This document shows positions 37,468 through 46,282 of a DNA stretch of 64,000 nt, in pieces. Origin of the DNA: Microbacterium sp. SD291. Its GTDB lineage: Bacteria > Actinomycetota > Actinomycetes > Actinomycetales > Microbacteriaceae. Positions within the stretch are counted from its first letter, which is position 1. Each line of letters begins with the position of its first letter. The position numbers and the translations under genes are program-made. Location of the stretch: contig NZ_JADIJR010000011.1 of the NCBI RefSeq assembly GCF_017355365.1, forward strand, positions 1 through 64,000. The letters run 5' to 3'. The notes beneath the pieces were generated by a model. That model was not told the DNA's origin. It saw nothing but the letters and a program-made list of their open reading frames with translations, and searched no databases.

Positions 37468-37617
37468 GCTCGATCGCCCTCTTTCATCGCTGAAGTCCAA
37501 CGTGTGCCGACAGGGACGCAGGATGCGTCGGGGTCCGCACACTCTCGACCAACAAGCCTAACGTGTTTCCCCGGCCGAATCGTCGTCGCCGTGCCCCCCG
37601 GACGGCCGCGATCTGAG

Positions 37618-37623
37618 TAGCGT
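37618..37623 (+). promoter_or_regulatory. -10 box for leaderless guaB1 transcript
   Basis: TAGCGT lies 6 nt before ATG 37630. The six bases between are GGGGGC, so a weak ribosome site cannot be excluded. Confidence 0.4.
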
Positions 37624-37629
37624 GGGGGC

Positions 37630-39084
37630 ATGGAGTTCGCAGGAAAGCAGCCCGCCGTCGATCTGACCTATTCCGACGTGTTCCTGGTTCCGCGCCATTC
37701 GGCGGTGACCAGTCGTCTGCAGGTCGACCTCGCCCCGCAGGACGGAACACCCGCGACGCTTCCCCTGGTGGCCTCGAACATGAACTCGGTGACCGGCCCG
37801 CGGCTCGCCGCGGTGCTCGCCCGCCGGGGAGGGCTCGGCGTTCTCCCGCAGGATCTGCCGCTGCAGGATCTCGACGCCGCGATCCGCGACGTCAAGTCGC
37901 AGCCTGTGCTCTGGGACACGCCGATCGTGCTCCCGCCGGCGGCATCCGTGTCCGATGCGCTCCGGCTGCTGCCCGCCACCGCCGGGCACGGCATCGTCGT
38001 CGCGACCGGCTCCGCGCCCTACGACGCTGACCGGATCCTCGGCATCCTCCCGGCGACGCGGCTCGCGACCGCCCTGCCGGACGCTCAGCTCGGCGACCTC
38101 GTTCACACCGGTGCGCCGGCGCTGGACGCCGACGACATCGGCTCGGAGCGTCACGCCTTCGACGTGATCACCGACGCCGGGGTCGAGATGGTGACGGTGC
38201 TCCACCACGGTCACCTGGTCGGCACGCTGAGCGCCCGCAGCGCGCTGCGCTCGACCCTGTACCGCCCCGCCCTCGACTCCGACGGACGCCTGATCGTCGC
38301 GGCGGCCGTCGGCATCAACGGCGATGTGGCGGTCAAGGCGAAGGCGCTCGCCGCGGCCGGCGTCGACGTTCTCGTGGTCGACACCGCGCACGGGCATCAG
38401 GACGGGATGCTGCGCGCGCTGCGCTCCGTCTCCGAGCTGGGCCTCAGGATCCCGATCGTCGCCGGAAACATCGTCACCGCGGAGGGCGTCGAGGACCTGG
38501 TCGATGCCGGCGCATCGATCCTCAAGGTGGGCGTCGGGCCCGGCGCGATGTGCACGACGCGCATGATGACCGCGGTCGGCCGGCCGCAGTTCTCCGCGGT
38601 GCTGGAGACGGCAGAGGCCGCCAGGGCTCTCGGCGCGCACGTCTGGGCGGACGGCGGGGTGCGCTATCCGCGTGACGTCGCACTCGCGCTCGCCGCAGGC
38701 GCGGCATCCGTGATGGTGGGCTCGTGGTTCGCCGGCACGATCGAGGCGCCGGGGGAGCTCCAGAGGGATGCCGAGGGGCGGATCTTCAAGGAGTCCTGGG
38801 GGATGGCCTCCACCAAGGCCGTGCAGGCCCGGTTCGGGCGCCTCGACGCGTACGAGCGGGCCCGCAAGGAGCTGTTCGCCGAGGGGATCTCCTCGTCGAA
38901 GATCTATCTCGATCCGCTGCGCCCCGGCCTCGAGGATCTGCTCGACATGATCACGTCGGGCGTCCGCTCCTCGTTCACCTACGCGGGGGCGGCGTCCGTG
39001 CCCGAGTTCCACGAGCGCGCGGTCGTCGGACTCCAGTCGGCCGCCGGGTACGAGGAGGGCAAGGCGCTTCCGGTCAGCTGGTAG
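37630..39084 (+). CDS. guaB1: GuaB1 family IMPDH-related protein (GMP reductase type)
   Basis: The 484-residue protein has the IMPDH/GMPR barrel interrupted by a CBS pair (about 95-210; DRILGILPATRLAT and HLVGTLSARSALR). The catalytic-cysteine loop is VGVGPGAMCTTRMM. Other barrel motifs are DTAHGHQDGMLRAL and VWADGGVRYPRDVALALAAGA. Actinobacterial GuaB1 proteins have been shown to act as GMP reductases, converting GMP to IMP. The separate guaB2 is not in the window. It diverges from kgd over 162 bp. Confidence 0.9.
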   Translation: MEFAGKQPAVDLTYSDVFLVPRHSAVTSRLQVDLAPQDGTPATLPLVASNMNSVTGPRLAAVLARRGGLGVLPQDLPLQDLDAAIRDVKSQPVLWDTPIVLPPAASVSDALRLLPATAGHGIVVATGSAPYDADRILGILPATRLATALPDAQLGDLVHTGAPALDADDIGSERHAFDVITDAGVEMVTVLHHGHLVGTLSARSALRSTLYRPALDSDGRLIVAAAVGINGDVAVKAKALAAAGVDVLVVDTAHGHQDGMLRALRSVSELGLRIPIVAGNIVTAEGVEDLVDAGASILKVGVGPGAMCTTRMMTAVGRPQFSAVLETAEAARALGAHVWADGGVRYPRDVALALAAGAASVMVGSWFAGTIEAPGELQRDAEGRIFKESWGMASTKAVQARFGRLDAYERARKELFAEGISSSKIYLDPLRPGLEDLLDMITSGVRSSFTYAGAASVPEFHERAVVGLQSAAGYEEGKALPVSW

Positions 39085-39112
39085 CGGCTCGCGCGCTGTT
39101 CCCCGGCTGCTC

Positions 39113-39199
39113 GCGCTGCTCTTCCCCGCATCGCGCTGCCCGCGCTGCTCTTCCCCGCATCGCGCTGCTCGCGCTGCTCTTCCCCGCATCGCGCTGCTC
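39113..39199 (+). repeat. 29-bp tandem repeat, three copies, upstream of the AbiEi/DUF559-like gene
   Basis: The unit begins GCGCTGCTCTTCCCCGCATC and repeats at 39113, 39142 and 39171 with one or two changes. Degenerate pieces continue to about 39325, where GACAGCGCGAAGCGGGG-like units read in the opposite sense. There are no unique spacers, so it is not a CRISPR. A related array lies on the far side of the gene (40350-40480). Confidence 0.8.
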
Positions 39200-39349
39200 T
39201 TCTCTGCTCGCGCTGCTGAATTTTCTGCAGCGCGTGCCCTGATTGACCGCGCGAAGCGGGGTTTGACAGCGCGAAGCGGGGGCAGCGAACTCCTCTGCAC
39301 AGTCGCGCTTCGCGACCGGCTTCGCGCGAGCCCTGTGGAGGACGGGCGG

Positions 39350-40342
39350 ATGCCGCACGCCGTGTGTGAGAGTGCCACGATGAAGCTGCGAACAGAGCAT
39401 CCCATCGTCGTCCATCGCCGCCGCGATCTCGAAGGGGCGAGCGACCGCGGTCTGCATGCGTCGGTGCAGAGCGGGAGCTTCCGACGGATCGTCGCCGGCA
39501 GCTATGTCAGCTCCGAGGAGTGGACAGCGCTCACGCCGATCGATCGGCATCTGGCTCGCGTGCTCGAGGTCGCCGACCGTGCGCGAGCGCCGCTGGTGCT
39601 CACACACAGTGCGGCGGCCGCAGTCCATGGCATCGACAGGGTCGGGTCCTGGCCGACCAGGGTGGACGTCCGGATCCCGAAGACGACAGGCGGGCGCTCG
39701 TCCGGCGCGACCCGACGCCATGCGCTCGGGTTCGAGGGCGTGGAACTGATCGAGTGGCGCGGACACCTCGTGACCTCGGCTGCTCAGACTGCGCTCGATC
39801 TGGCGGCGGCATCCGATTTCACTGCCGGCGTGATCGCGCTCGATCAGGCGCAGTGGTCGAACCGGAGAGGTGGCGCGCTCACCGACATCGGTCACGTCCG
39901 TGACCTCATCGACAAGAACTGGCGTCGCGGTTTCGCGCGAGTGCCTCGCGCAGTCGACTTCAGCACGCATCTGGCGGATTCCGTGCGCGAGTCGGAGGGG
40001 CGCGTTCTGATCGCGAGACTGGGCTTCCCGCCTCCGGTGCTGCAGCGCGAGTTCCGGCTCCCCGGAGGGCGGACGGCCCGCACCGACTACTACTTCGAGA
40101 AGTACGATCACGCGGCGGAGTTCGACGGCACCGGGAAGTACTTCGATCCCGACATCCTCCAGGGCCGGACCCCTCGACAGGCTCTGCTCGAGGAGAAGGA
40201 CAGGGCGGATGCTCTGCGCCGGCAGGTCGCGTGTCTTTCACGGTGGCGCACGCCGGCGCACAAGGATCCGGCCGAGCTCTACGACATCCTCACCGCGGAT
40301 GGCCTCCCGTCTCGGCTGCCCCGCCCGCGACGTCGGTCGTGA
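39350..40342 (+). CDS. AbiEi-antitoxin-like / DUF559-type protein
   Basis: The N-terminal part (GLHASVQSGSFRRIVAGSYV, LTHSAAAAVHGI, EWRGHLVTSAAQTALDLAA) matches proteins annotated as type IV toxin-antitoxin AbiEi family members. The C-terminal part resembles a PD-(D/E)xK nuclease fold: an E in RESEGRVLIARLGFPPPVLQ, the D of RTDYYF and ExDxxxKY in EFDGTGKYFDP. No AbiEii-like toxin gene is adjacent, so it stands alone. Start is uncertain: ATG 39350 has GGAGG 8 nt upstream; ATG 39380 would give MKLRTEHPIVVHRRR. Such genes are common and variable in Microbacteriaceae. The flanking repeats suggest an insertion site or mobile cassette. Confidence 0.7.
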   Translation: MPHAVCESATMKLRTEHPIVVHRRRDLEGASDRGLHASVQSGSFRRIVAGSYVSSEEWTALTPIDRHLARVLEVADRARAPLVLTHSAAAAVHGIDRVGSWPTRVDVRIPKTTGGRSSGATRRHALGFEGVELIEWRGHLVTSAAQTALDLAAASDFTAGVIALDQAQWSNRRGGALTDIGHVRDLIDKNWRRGFARVPRAVDFSTHLADSVRESEGRVLIARLGFPPPVLQREFRLPGGRTARTDYYFEKYDHAAEFDGTGKYFDPDILQGRTPRQALLEEKDRADALRRQVACLSRWRTPAHKDPAELYDILTADGLPSRLPRPRRRS

Positions 40343-40349
40343 CGGGGCG

Positions 40350-40480
40350 AACTCGCGCTGCTGTTCCCCGACTTGCGCTGCTGTTCCGCGTTCACGCTGC
40401 CGTGTTCTCTGGCGCGCGAACGCCGATGGACAGCGCGACGCAGGGAATGACAGCGCGACGCAGGGAATGACAGCGCGCGA
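40350..40480 (+). repeat. Short repeat array downstream of the AbiEi/DUF559-like gene
   Basis: Two degenerate GCGCTGCTGTTCC units (about 40354-40389) precede two exact 20-bp tandem copies of CAGCGCGACGCAGGGAATGA at 40431-40450 and 40451-40470, plus a partial third. The reverse complement of the 20-mer resembles the unit at 39113-39199, so the gene is bracketed by related sequence on both sides. Confidence 0.75.
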
Positions 40481-40638
40481 TCCCCGCCGTGACTGAGCCC
40501 GACGCACATCGCGCGCGGCACCGCAACCCCGGCGAGCGTCCCAGCAGGCTTCTGTACAATCGGGGACACCATGGACGACCCTCCCAGTTGCAGTAGATCG
40601 CCCCACCGCCCGCCTCTCCTGAACGAGAGGATCCTGTG

Positions 40639-41955
40639 ATGGATTACATCCTGTTGGGCGTGGGGCTTCTCCTCACGGTCGGGACCGGCCTCTTCGTCGC
40701 GAGCGAGTTCGCGCTGGTCAACCTCGATCGCGCCGACCTCGAGGCGCGCCAGGCGCGCGGCGAGTCGCGGCTGGCTCTGACCATCGGCGCGCTGCGGCAG
40801 ACGTCGACCCATCTCTCCTCCGCACAGCTCGGCATCACGCTCACGACGCTGCTCACCGGGTACACGATGGAGCCGGCGCTCTCGAACCTGCTGCATCCGA
40901 CCTTCGTCGCCTGGAACATCCCCGAGGCGGTGATCGCCCCGATCGCGACCGTGGTCGCGATCGTCGTGGCCACGGTGCTGTCGATGATCCTCGGCGAGCT
41001 CGTGCCGAAGAACTTCGCACTGGCGCTGCCTCTCGCGACCGCGAAGCTGGTGATCCCGTTCCAGGTCGCGTTCACGACCATCTTCAAGCCGGCGGTGATC
41101 GCGCTCAACGGCAGCGCCAACGGCGTGCTGCGCAGTATGGGCATCGAGCCCAAAGAAGAGCTCTCCGGCGCCCGCACGGCGGAGGAGCTCTCCTCCCTGG
41201 TGCGGCGCTCGGCGATGGCCGGCGTCCTCGAGGAGGACACCGCGACCCTGCTCGACCGCACCCTGACCTTCTCCCGCCTCACCGCCGCCGACGTGATGAC
41301 GGCCCGGCCGAGCATGCACGCCATCGCGGCCGGCGACTCGGCCGACGACGTGATCATGCTCGCGCGCCGCACGGGGCACAGCCGGTTCCCCGTGTACGAC
41401 GACGATCTCGACGACATCACCGGTGTGGTGCACCTGAAGGCCGCGGTGTCCGTGCCCCGCGGGCGCCGGGCCGACGTTCCGGTTGGCGCACTCGCCACGG
41501 AGCCGCTGCGGGTCCCCGAGACCGTGCACATCGACGGGCTCATCGCCGAGCTGCGCGCCCGCGGGTACCAGCTGGCCGTGGTCGTCGACGAGTACGGAGG
41601 CACGGCGGGACTCGTCACGCTGGAGGACCTCATCGAGGAGATCGTCGGAGAGGTGTCCGACGAGCACGACCGCTCCAGGGCGGGCGTCATCGTCGGGCCC
41701 GACGGCGTCACCTTCCCAGGGGAGCTGCGTCCCGACGAGCTGCGTCGCCGCGCCGGCGTTGCGGTCCCGGAGGGCGACGTGTACGACACCGTGGCCGGCT
41801 ACGTCATGAGCGTGCTCGAGCGCGTCCCCGTCGTGGGCGACGAGGTCGAGGTCGACACCGGGATGCTCCAGGTCGTCCGGATGGACGGCCGTCGCATCGA
41901 CCGCATCCGCTACATCCCGAGATCCGATGACACCGACGAGGAGGCCGGCCGATGA
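40639..41955 (+). CDS. CNNM/CorC-family (hemolysin-related) membrane protein 1
   Basis: The 438-residue protein has a DUF21/CNNM membrane domain of about 190 residues (FVASEFALVNLDRADLEARQARGE, SSAQLGITLTTLLTGYTMEPAL, ILGELVPKNFALA). A CBS pair follows (VMTARPSMHAIAAGDSADDVIMLARR and LAVVVDEYGGTAGLVTLEDLIEEIVGE), then a CorC_HlyC domain. Relatives take part in magnesium or cobalt export; haemolysis is a historical name. The start may be this ATG or the adjoining GTG at 40636; GAGAGGA lies upstream. It overlaps the next paralog as ATGA. Confidence 0.9.
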   Translation: MDYILLGVGLLLTVGTGLFVASEFALVNLDRADLEARQARGESRLALTIGALRQTSTHLSSAQLGITLTTLLTGYTMEPALSNLLHPTFVAWNIPEAVIAPIATVVAIVVATVLSMILGELVPKNFALALPLATAKLVIPFQVAFTTIFKPAVIALNGSANGVLRSMGIEPKEELSGARTAEELSSLVRRSAMAGVLEEDTATLLDRTLTFSRLTAADVMTARPSMHAIAAGDSADDVIMLARRTGHSRFPVYDDDLDDITGVVHLKAAVSVPRGRRADVPVGALATEPLRVPETVHIDGLIAELRARGYQLAVVVDEYGGTAGLVTLEDLIEEIVGEVSDEHDRSRAGVIVGPDGVTFPGELRPDELRRRAGVAVPEGDVYDTVAGYVMSVLERVPVVGDEVEVDTGMLQVVRMDGRRIDRIRYIPRSDDTDEEAGR

Positions 41956-43013
41956 GCGACTGGGCTGGAATCGTATGGCTCGTCATCCTGCTGATCGCCA
42001 ACGCGTTCTTCGTCGGCGCCGAGTTCGCGGTGATCTCCGCGCGGCGCTCGCAGATCGAGCCGCGCGCCGAGCAGGGCTCCCGTGCGGCGAAGACCGCGCT
42101 GTATGCGATGGAGCACGCGACGCTGATGCTCGCGACCTCGCAGCTCGGCATCACGATCTGCTCGCTGCTGATCCTGAACGTGTCGGAGCCGGCGATCCAC
42201 CACCTGCTGGCGGCGCCGCTGCACGCGATCGGATGGACGGATGCCGTGGTCGACGCGGTCTCGTTCACGATCGCGCTGCTGATCGTGTCGTTCCTGCACG
42301 TGGTGTTCGGCGAGATGGTGCCGAAGAACCTCGCCTTCTCCGTTCCCGACCGTGCGGTGCTGATCCTGGCGCCGCCCCTGGTCTGGGTCTCGAAGGTGTT
42401 CATGCCGGTGATCTGGCTGCTGAACGCGAGCGCGAACGGCGTGCTGCGGCTGTTCCGGGTGCAGCCGAAGAGCGAGGCGGCATCGACGTTCACGCTCGGC
42501 GAGGTGGCGACGATCGTCGACCAGTCCCGCCGGGAGGGCGTCCTCACGGACGCCGCCGGCGCGGTCGCCGCGGCCGTCGAGTTCACCGACAAGAAGGCGC
42601 GCGACGTGGCTGTCCCGCTGAGCGACCTGGTCTCGCTCCCGCAGACCACGACTCCGGATGACATCGAGAAGGCGGTCGCCCGCTACGGGTTCTCGCGCTA
42701 CGTGATCGTCGACGCGGACGGCGGGCCTGTCGGCTACGTCCACCTCAAGGACATCCTGCGCGCCTCGGAGGGGCCGGATGCGGCCGCGAAGATGGCGGCG
42801 CCGGTGCCCACCAAGCGCATCCACCACATGGTGCCAGTGCAAGAGGACACCGACCTGGAGGATGCGCTCGCCGTGATGCGCCGCGCCGGCCGCCACCTCG
42901 CCAAGGTGCGCGACGCCGACGGCAGGACGACGGCCGTGCTGTTCCTGGAGGACATCCTCGAAGAGCTCGTCGGCGAGGTGCAGGACGCGACGCGGCGGTT
43001 CCGCGGGCGCTGA
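41952..43013 (+). CDS. CNNM/CorC-family (hemolysin-related) membrane protein 2
   Basis: The 353-residue paralog of the preceding gene has the DUF21 domain (ANAFFVGAEFAVISARRSQIEPRAEQG, LATSQLGITICSLLIL, FGEMVPKNLAFS) and a CBS pair (VAVPLSDLVSLPQTT and HLAKVRDADGRTTAVLFLEDILEELVGEV). The CorC_HlyC domain is missing, which accounts for the shorter length. Two unequal tandem CNNM genes with a 4-bp overlap are frequent in actinobacteria and probably form a heteromer. A strong terminator follows. Confidence 0.9.
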   Translation: MSDWAGIVWLVILLIANAFFVGAEFAVISARRSQIEPRAEQGSRAAKTALYAMEHATLMLATSQLGITICSLLILNVSEPAIHHLLAAPLHAIGWTDAVVDAVSFTIALLIVSFLHVVFGEMVPKNLAFSVPDRAVLILAPPLVWVSKVFMPVIWLLNASANGVLRLFRVQPKSEAASTFTLGEVATIVDQSRREGVLTDAAGAVAAAVEFTDKKARDVAVPLSDLVSLPQTTTPDDIEKAVARYGFSRYVIVDADGGPVGYVHLKDILRASEGPDAAAKMAAPVPTKRIHHMVPVQEDTDLEDALAVMRRAGRHLAKVRDADGRTTAVLFLEDILEELVGEVQDATRRFRGR

Positions 43014-43032
43014 GTCGCCGAACGCCGATGAC

Positions 43033-43070
43033 GAAGGCCGTCGGCCCCCGAGCGGGGGCCGACGGCCTTC
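43033..43070. terminator. Bidirectional terminator after the CNNM pair
   Basis: GAAGGCCGTCGGCCCCC (43033-43049) pairs perfectly with 43054-43070 around GAGC, between convergent genes. Confidence 0.85.
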
Positions 43071-43083
43071 GCCGCGCCGGGCT

Positions 43084-44151
43084 TCAGCGCCAGTGCGCTC
43101 GCTCGTACTGCGGCGGCCACGCCACATCCGCGTCGAGCTCGTGGGCGGCGCGGAGCGCGAAGTGCGGGTCGCGCAGCCACTCTCGACCCGCGAAGATCGC
43201 ATCGGCCGCACCGTCGGCGAGCACCTGCTCCGCCTGCGCGCTCGCCGTGATCAGCCCGACCGCAGAGACGGGGATGCGGCCGCCCTGCCGGACGGTGTCT
43301 GCGAGTGACACCTGGTAGCCGGGGAACACGCTGATCTGCTGATGCGCGACGAGTCCGCCGCTGGAGACGTCGATGAGGTCGGCGCCGTGCTCGGCGGCCC
43401 AGCCGCCCACGATCGTGGCCTCGTCGGGGGTGAAGCCGCCGTCGGCGTGGTCGGTCGCCGAGATGCGGACGAACACGGGGACATCGTCGCCCGCCTCGGC
43501 GCGCACCGCGTCGACCACACGGAGCAGCAGCCGGGCGCGGTTCTCCAGCGACCCGCCGTACTCGTCGTCGCGGAGGTTCGACAGGGGCGAGAGGAACTGG
43601 TGCAGCAGGTAGCCGTGCGCGCCGTGGATCTCGATGACATCGAACCCTGCGTCGAGCGCGCGCCTGGTCGACGCGGCGAACGCGCCCACCACGGCGTCGA
43701 TGCCGTCGGCGTCGAGGGCCGCAGGCGATGCGAAGCCGTCGAACGCCACGACCGTCGGGGCGACGGTCGTCCATCCGCCGTCGTTCTCGGACACCGATCC
43801 GCGACCCTCCGCCCACGGCCACCAGGTGGATGCCTTGCGCCCTGCGTGGGCGAGCTGGATGCCGGCCACCGAGCCGCGGTCGTGGATCGCACGGACGATC
43901 GGCGCCCAGGCGTCGCGCTGCTCGTCGTTCCAGAGTCCGGCGTCGCGGGGGGAGATCCGCCCCTCGGGGAGGACCGCGGTCGCCTCGGCGACGACCAGCC
44001 CGGCACCGCCGGAGGCGAACTGCGCGAGGTGGGTGTGGTGCCATTCCTGCACCACGCCGTCGACCGCGCTGTACATGCACATGGGGGAGACCCAGAGCCG
44101 ATTGCGGAAAGTGACGGAACGGATGCTCAGAGGGGAGAAGAGGATGCTCAC
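43084..44151 (-). CDS. Old yellow enzyme (YqjM-like NADH:flavin oxidoreductase)
   Basis: FMN-dependent ene-reductase of 355 residues. It shows the YqjM-type N-terminus LWVSPMCMYSAVDG with the conserved cysteine near position 24. AGIQLAHAGRKAS and IEIHGAHGYLLHQFLSPLSNLRDDEYGG carry the substrate-binding histidines, and AIFAGREWLRDPHFALRAA is near the end. It probably reduces activated C=C bonds of electrophiles. The start is GTG, 6 nt after TAGCGT. It diverges from nnrD. Confidence 0.92.
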   Translation of the reverse strand: MSILFSPLSIRSVTFRNRLWVSPMCMYSAVDGVVQEWHHTHLAQFASGGAGLVVAEATAVLPEGRISPRDAGLWNDEQRDAWAPIVRAIHDRGSVAGIQLAHAGRKASTWWPWAEGRGSVSENDGGWTTVAPTVVAFDGFASPAALDADGIDAVVGAFAASTRRALDAGFDVIEIHGAHGYLLHQFLSPLSNLRDDEYGGSLENRARLLLRVVDAVRAEAGDDVPVFVRISATDHADGGFTPDEATIVGGWAAEHGADLIDVSSGGLVAHQQISVFPGYQVSLADTVRQGGRIPVSAVGLITASAQAEQVLADGAADAIFAGREWLRDPHFALRAAHELDADVAWPPQYERAHWR

Positions 44152-44157
44152 CGTTCG

Positions 44158-44163
44158 ACGCTA
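44158..44163 (-). promoter_or_regulatory. -10 box for leaderless old yellow enzyme transcript
   Basis: On the minus strand TAGCGT ends 6 nt before the GTG at 44151. Confidence 0.4.
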
Positions 44164-44194
44164 CCGGCTGGGGGAGGAGCCGGGGCCGTCGCAC

Positions 44195-44200
44195 TAACGT
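44195..44200 (+). promoter_or_regulatory. -10 box for leaderless nnrD transcript
   Basis: TAACGT lies 6 nt before ATG 44207. GGAGT is in the gap but too close to act as a standard ribosome site. Confidence 0.4.
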
Positions 44201-44206
44201 GGAGTC

Positions 44207-45043
44207 ATGGTCGATATCCGCGAATGGTCCCGCAGGGACACCGCGAGGTTCCTCCGCGTCCCCGGGACCGAGGACGACAAGTACTCGCGCGGCGTGGTCG
44301 CGCTGCGCACGGGCTCTGCCGCCTACCCGGGCGCCGCGGTGCTCGGCGTGGAAGCCGCATGGCGTGCGGGCGCCGGATACGTCCGCTACGTCGGCGCGCA
44401 GAGGGCGGCGGATGCCGTGCTCGCCCGCCGCCCGGAGACCGTCGCCGGTGCGGATACCGGCCGGTCGCGGATCGACGCCTGGGTGATCGGCTCAGGAACG
44501 GATGCCGCACAGCGCTCTGACGCCGAGACCGCGCAGTTGCGTGAGATCCTCACGGGACCCGCCCCGGTCGTCGTCGACGCGGGAGCGCTGGACCTGGTGC
44601 CGGGGGCGACCGCGCCGCTGCTCCTCACGCCGCACGCCGGCGAGTTCGCCCGGCTTCAGCAGAACCTCGGCCTGCAGGCCCGCAGCGACGACCGTCCCCG
44701 GGACGTCTCGGCGGTCGCCAGGGAGTTGAGGGCGACGGTGCTGCTCAAGGGCGCTCGCACGCTCATCGCGGATCCCGAAGGCCCCGTGATCGAGATGTCG
44801 GCCGGCACCGGCTGGCTCGCGACGGCGGGAACGGGCGACGTCCTCGCCGGCATCCTCGGCGCCCTGATCGCCGCGAACCGGGACGCGCCTATCGCCGAGG
44901 TCGCCGCCGCCGGCGCCTGGCTGCACGGGCATGCGGCGCGCCACGCCGCCGGAGTGGCGGACGGCACCGTGCCGGGGCATCCGATCGTCGCCCTCGACGT
45001 CGCAGAAGCCCTGCCGCACGCGATCGCGGACCTGCTCTCGTGA
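44207..45043 (+). CDS. nnrD: ADP-dependent NAD(P)H-hydrate dehydratase
   Basis: Repairs hydrated NADH and NADPH. The 278-residue ribokinase-fold protein (YjeF C-terminal type) shows KYSRGVVALRTGSAAYPGAAVLG, LLTPHAGEFARL and the ADP-binding GTGWLATAGTGDVLAGILGALIA. There is no epimerase (YjeF N) domain, so it is the stand-alone dehydratase. The stop overlaps the following gene as GTGA. Confidence 0.92.
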   Translation: MVDIREWSRRDTARFLRVPGTEDDKYSRGVVALRTGSAAYPGAAVLGVEAAWRAGAGYVRYVGAQRAADAVLARRPETVAGADTGRSRIDAWVIGSGTDAAQRSDAETAQLREILTGPAPVVVDAGALDLVPGATAPLLLTPHAGEFARLQQNLGLQARSDDRPRDVSAVARELRATVLLKGARTLIADPEGPVIEMSAGTGWLATAGTGDVLAGILGALIAANRDAPIAEVAAAGAWLHGHAARHAAGVADGTVPGHPIVALDVAEALPHAIADLLS

Positions 45044-46278
45044 TCCGCGCGAGGACGCTCCGCGTCGTCGTGCTCTGGTGCGTCTTCCTGATCGTGCACG
45101 CGGCGACCGTGACTGCGGGCTGGGTCTACCCGAGCCAGCCGATGGGCGACGTGGTGCTCGTGTACGAGCCGTGGTCGTCATCCGCTCTGAGCGGGGGAGC
45201 GATCGTCGGCGTCACCGAGACGTGGGTCTACCCGCAGCTCGCGCTGCTGCCGATGCTGCTGGCGAAGATCATCGCCGCACCGCTGGTCGCATCGATGGGC
45301 GTCTCCGGGGCCTACCTGATCGCGTGGGCCGTGCTGGTGACGGCGCTCGACGCGCTCGCGTTCGGGGTGCTCGTCGGGCGTTCGCCGTCGCAGCCGCGTC
45401 GCGCCGCCGCCTGGTTCTGGTGCGCGGCCCTTCTGCTGCTCGGGCCGATCGCCCTGTACCGGATCGACGCGGTGACGGTGCCGGCCGCGATCGTCGGCGT
45501 TCTCTGGCTCACCCGCCGCCCGACCGTGGCCGCGGCGCTGCTGACGATCGGCGCGTGGATCAAGATCTGGCCCGGTGCTCTCGTGGTCGCCGCGGTGATC
45601 GCGTTCCGTGCGAGAGTGCGGATCGTGTTCGCCGTGGCCGCGGTCACGGCTGTGATCGCCGGCGTGCTGCTCCTGCTCGGCGCTGATGCCGAGCTGTTCG
45701 GCTTCCTGACAGAGCAGAACGGCCGCGGCCTGCAGATCGAGGCGGTCGCGGCCACGCCCTTCCTGTGGCTCGCAGCGGCAGGAGCCGCGCGCATCGAGTA
45801 CAGCTTCGAGATCCTCACCTTCCAGATCGCCGCACCGGGGGCGGATGCCGTCGGCGCGGTGCTCACGCCGCTGATGATGATCCTGGTGCTCTCGGTGGGC
45901 GCGATCGGCGCGGTGAAAGCCGTGCGCGGAGCGTCGTTCCCGAGGCTGTTCCCGCCGCTCGCGCTGTCTCTGGTCACCGCCCTGATCACCCTGAACAAGG
46001 TGGGCTCGCCGCAGTTCCAGACCTGGCTGATCGTGCCCGTGATCCTCTGGCTCGTGCTCGACCGCACCAGGGCGCGGGTGCCCGCGGTGCTCGTGCTGAC
46101 CCTGTGCGCGCTCACGTGCCTCGTCTACCCTCTGAGCTATGACGCGCTGCTGCGGGCAGAGCTGCTGCCGGTGCTGATCCTGACGCTGCGCAACCTCCTG
46201 CTCATCGTGCTCCTCGTCGTCGGCATCCGCGCCATCGTCCGGGTGCCCGCCTCTCGTCCGTCCACCAACAGGGAGTGA
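45040..46278 (+). CDS. GT87-like polyprenol-sugar glycosyltransferase (membrane)
   Basis: The 412-residue protein has about ten membrane segments. The first outside loop carries acidic residues (VYPSQPMGDVVLVYEPWSS), as in GT-C enzymes of family 87. TIGAWIKIWPGALVVAAVIAFRAR and LNKVGSPQFQTWLIVPVILW are the recognisable conserved segments. GT87 proteins add mannose from polyprenyl-phosphate-mannose to cell-envelope glycolipids in actinobacteria. The exact acceptor is unknown. It is coupled to nnrD by a 4-bp overlap. Confidence 0.75.
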   Translation: MIRARTLRVVVLWCVFLIVHAATVTAGWVYPSQPMGDVVLVYEPWSSSALSGGAIVGVTETWVYPQLALLPMLLAKIIAAPLVASMGVSGAYLIAWAVLVTALDALAFGVLVGRSPSQPRRAAAWFWCAALLLLGPIALYRIDAVTVPAAIVGVLWLTRRPTVAAALLTIGAWIKIWPGALVVAAVIAFRARVRIVFAVAAVTAVIAGVLLLLGADAELFGFLTEQNGRGLQIEAVAATPFLWLAAAGAARIEYSFEILTFQIAAPGADAVGAVLTPLMMILVLSVGAIGAVKAVRGASFPRLFPPLALSLVTALITLNKVGSPQFQTWLIVPVILWLVLDRTRARVPAVLVLTLCALTCLVYPLSYDALLRAELLPVLILTLRNLLLIVLLVVGIRAIVRVPASRPSTNRE

Positions 46279-46282
46279 ACCC

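Noticed and set aside
34687..37620. 977-codon open frame on the plus strand
   Set aside because: It is antisense to kgd, has highly biased composition typical of mirror frames in GC-rich DNA, and no recognisable domain.
39113..39199. Possible CRISPR array
   Set aside because: Repeats are directly adjacent with no unique spacers, and no cas genes are present.
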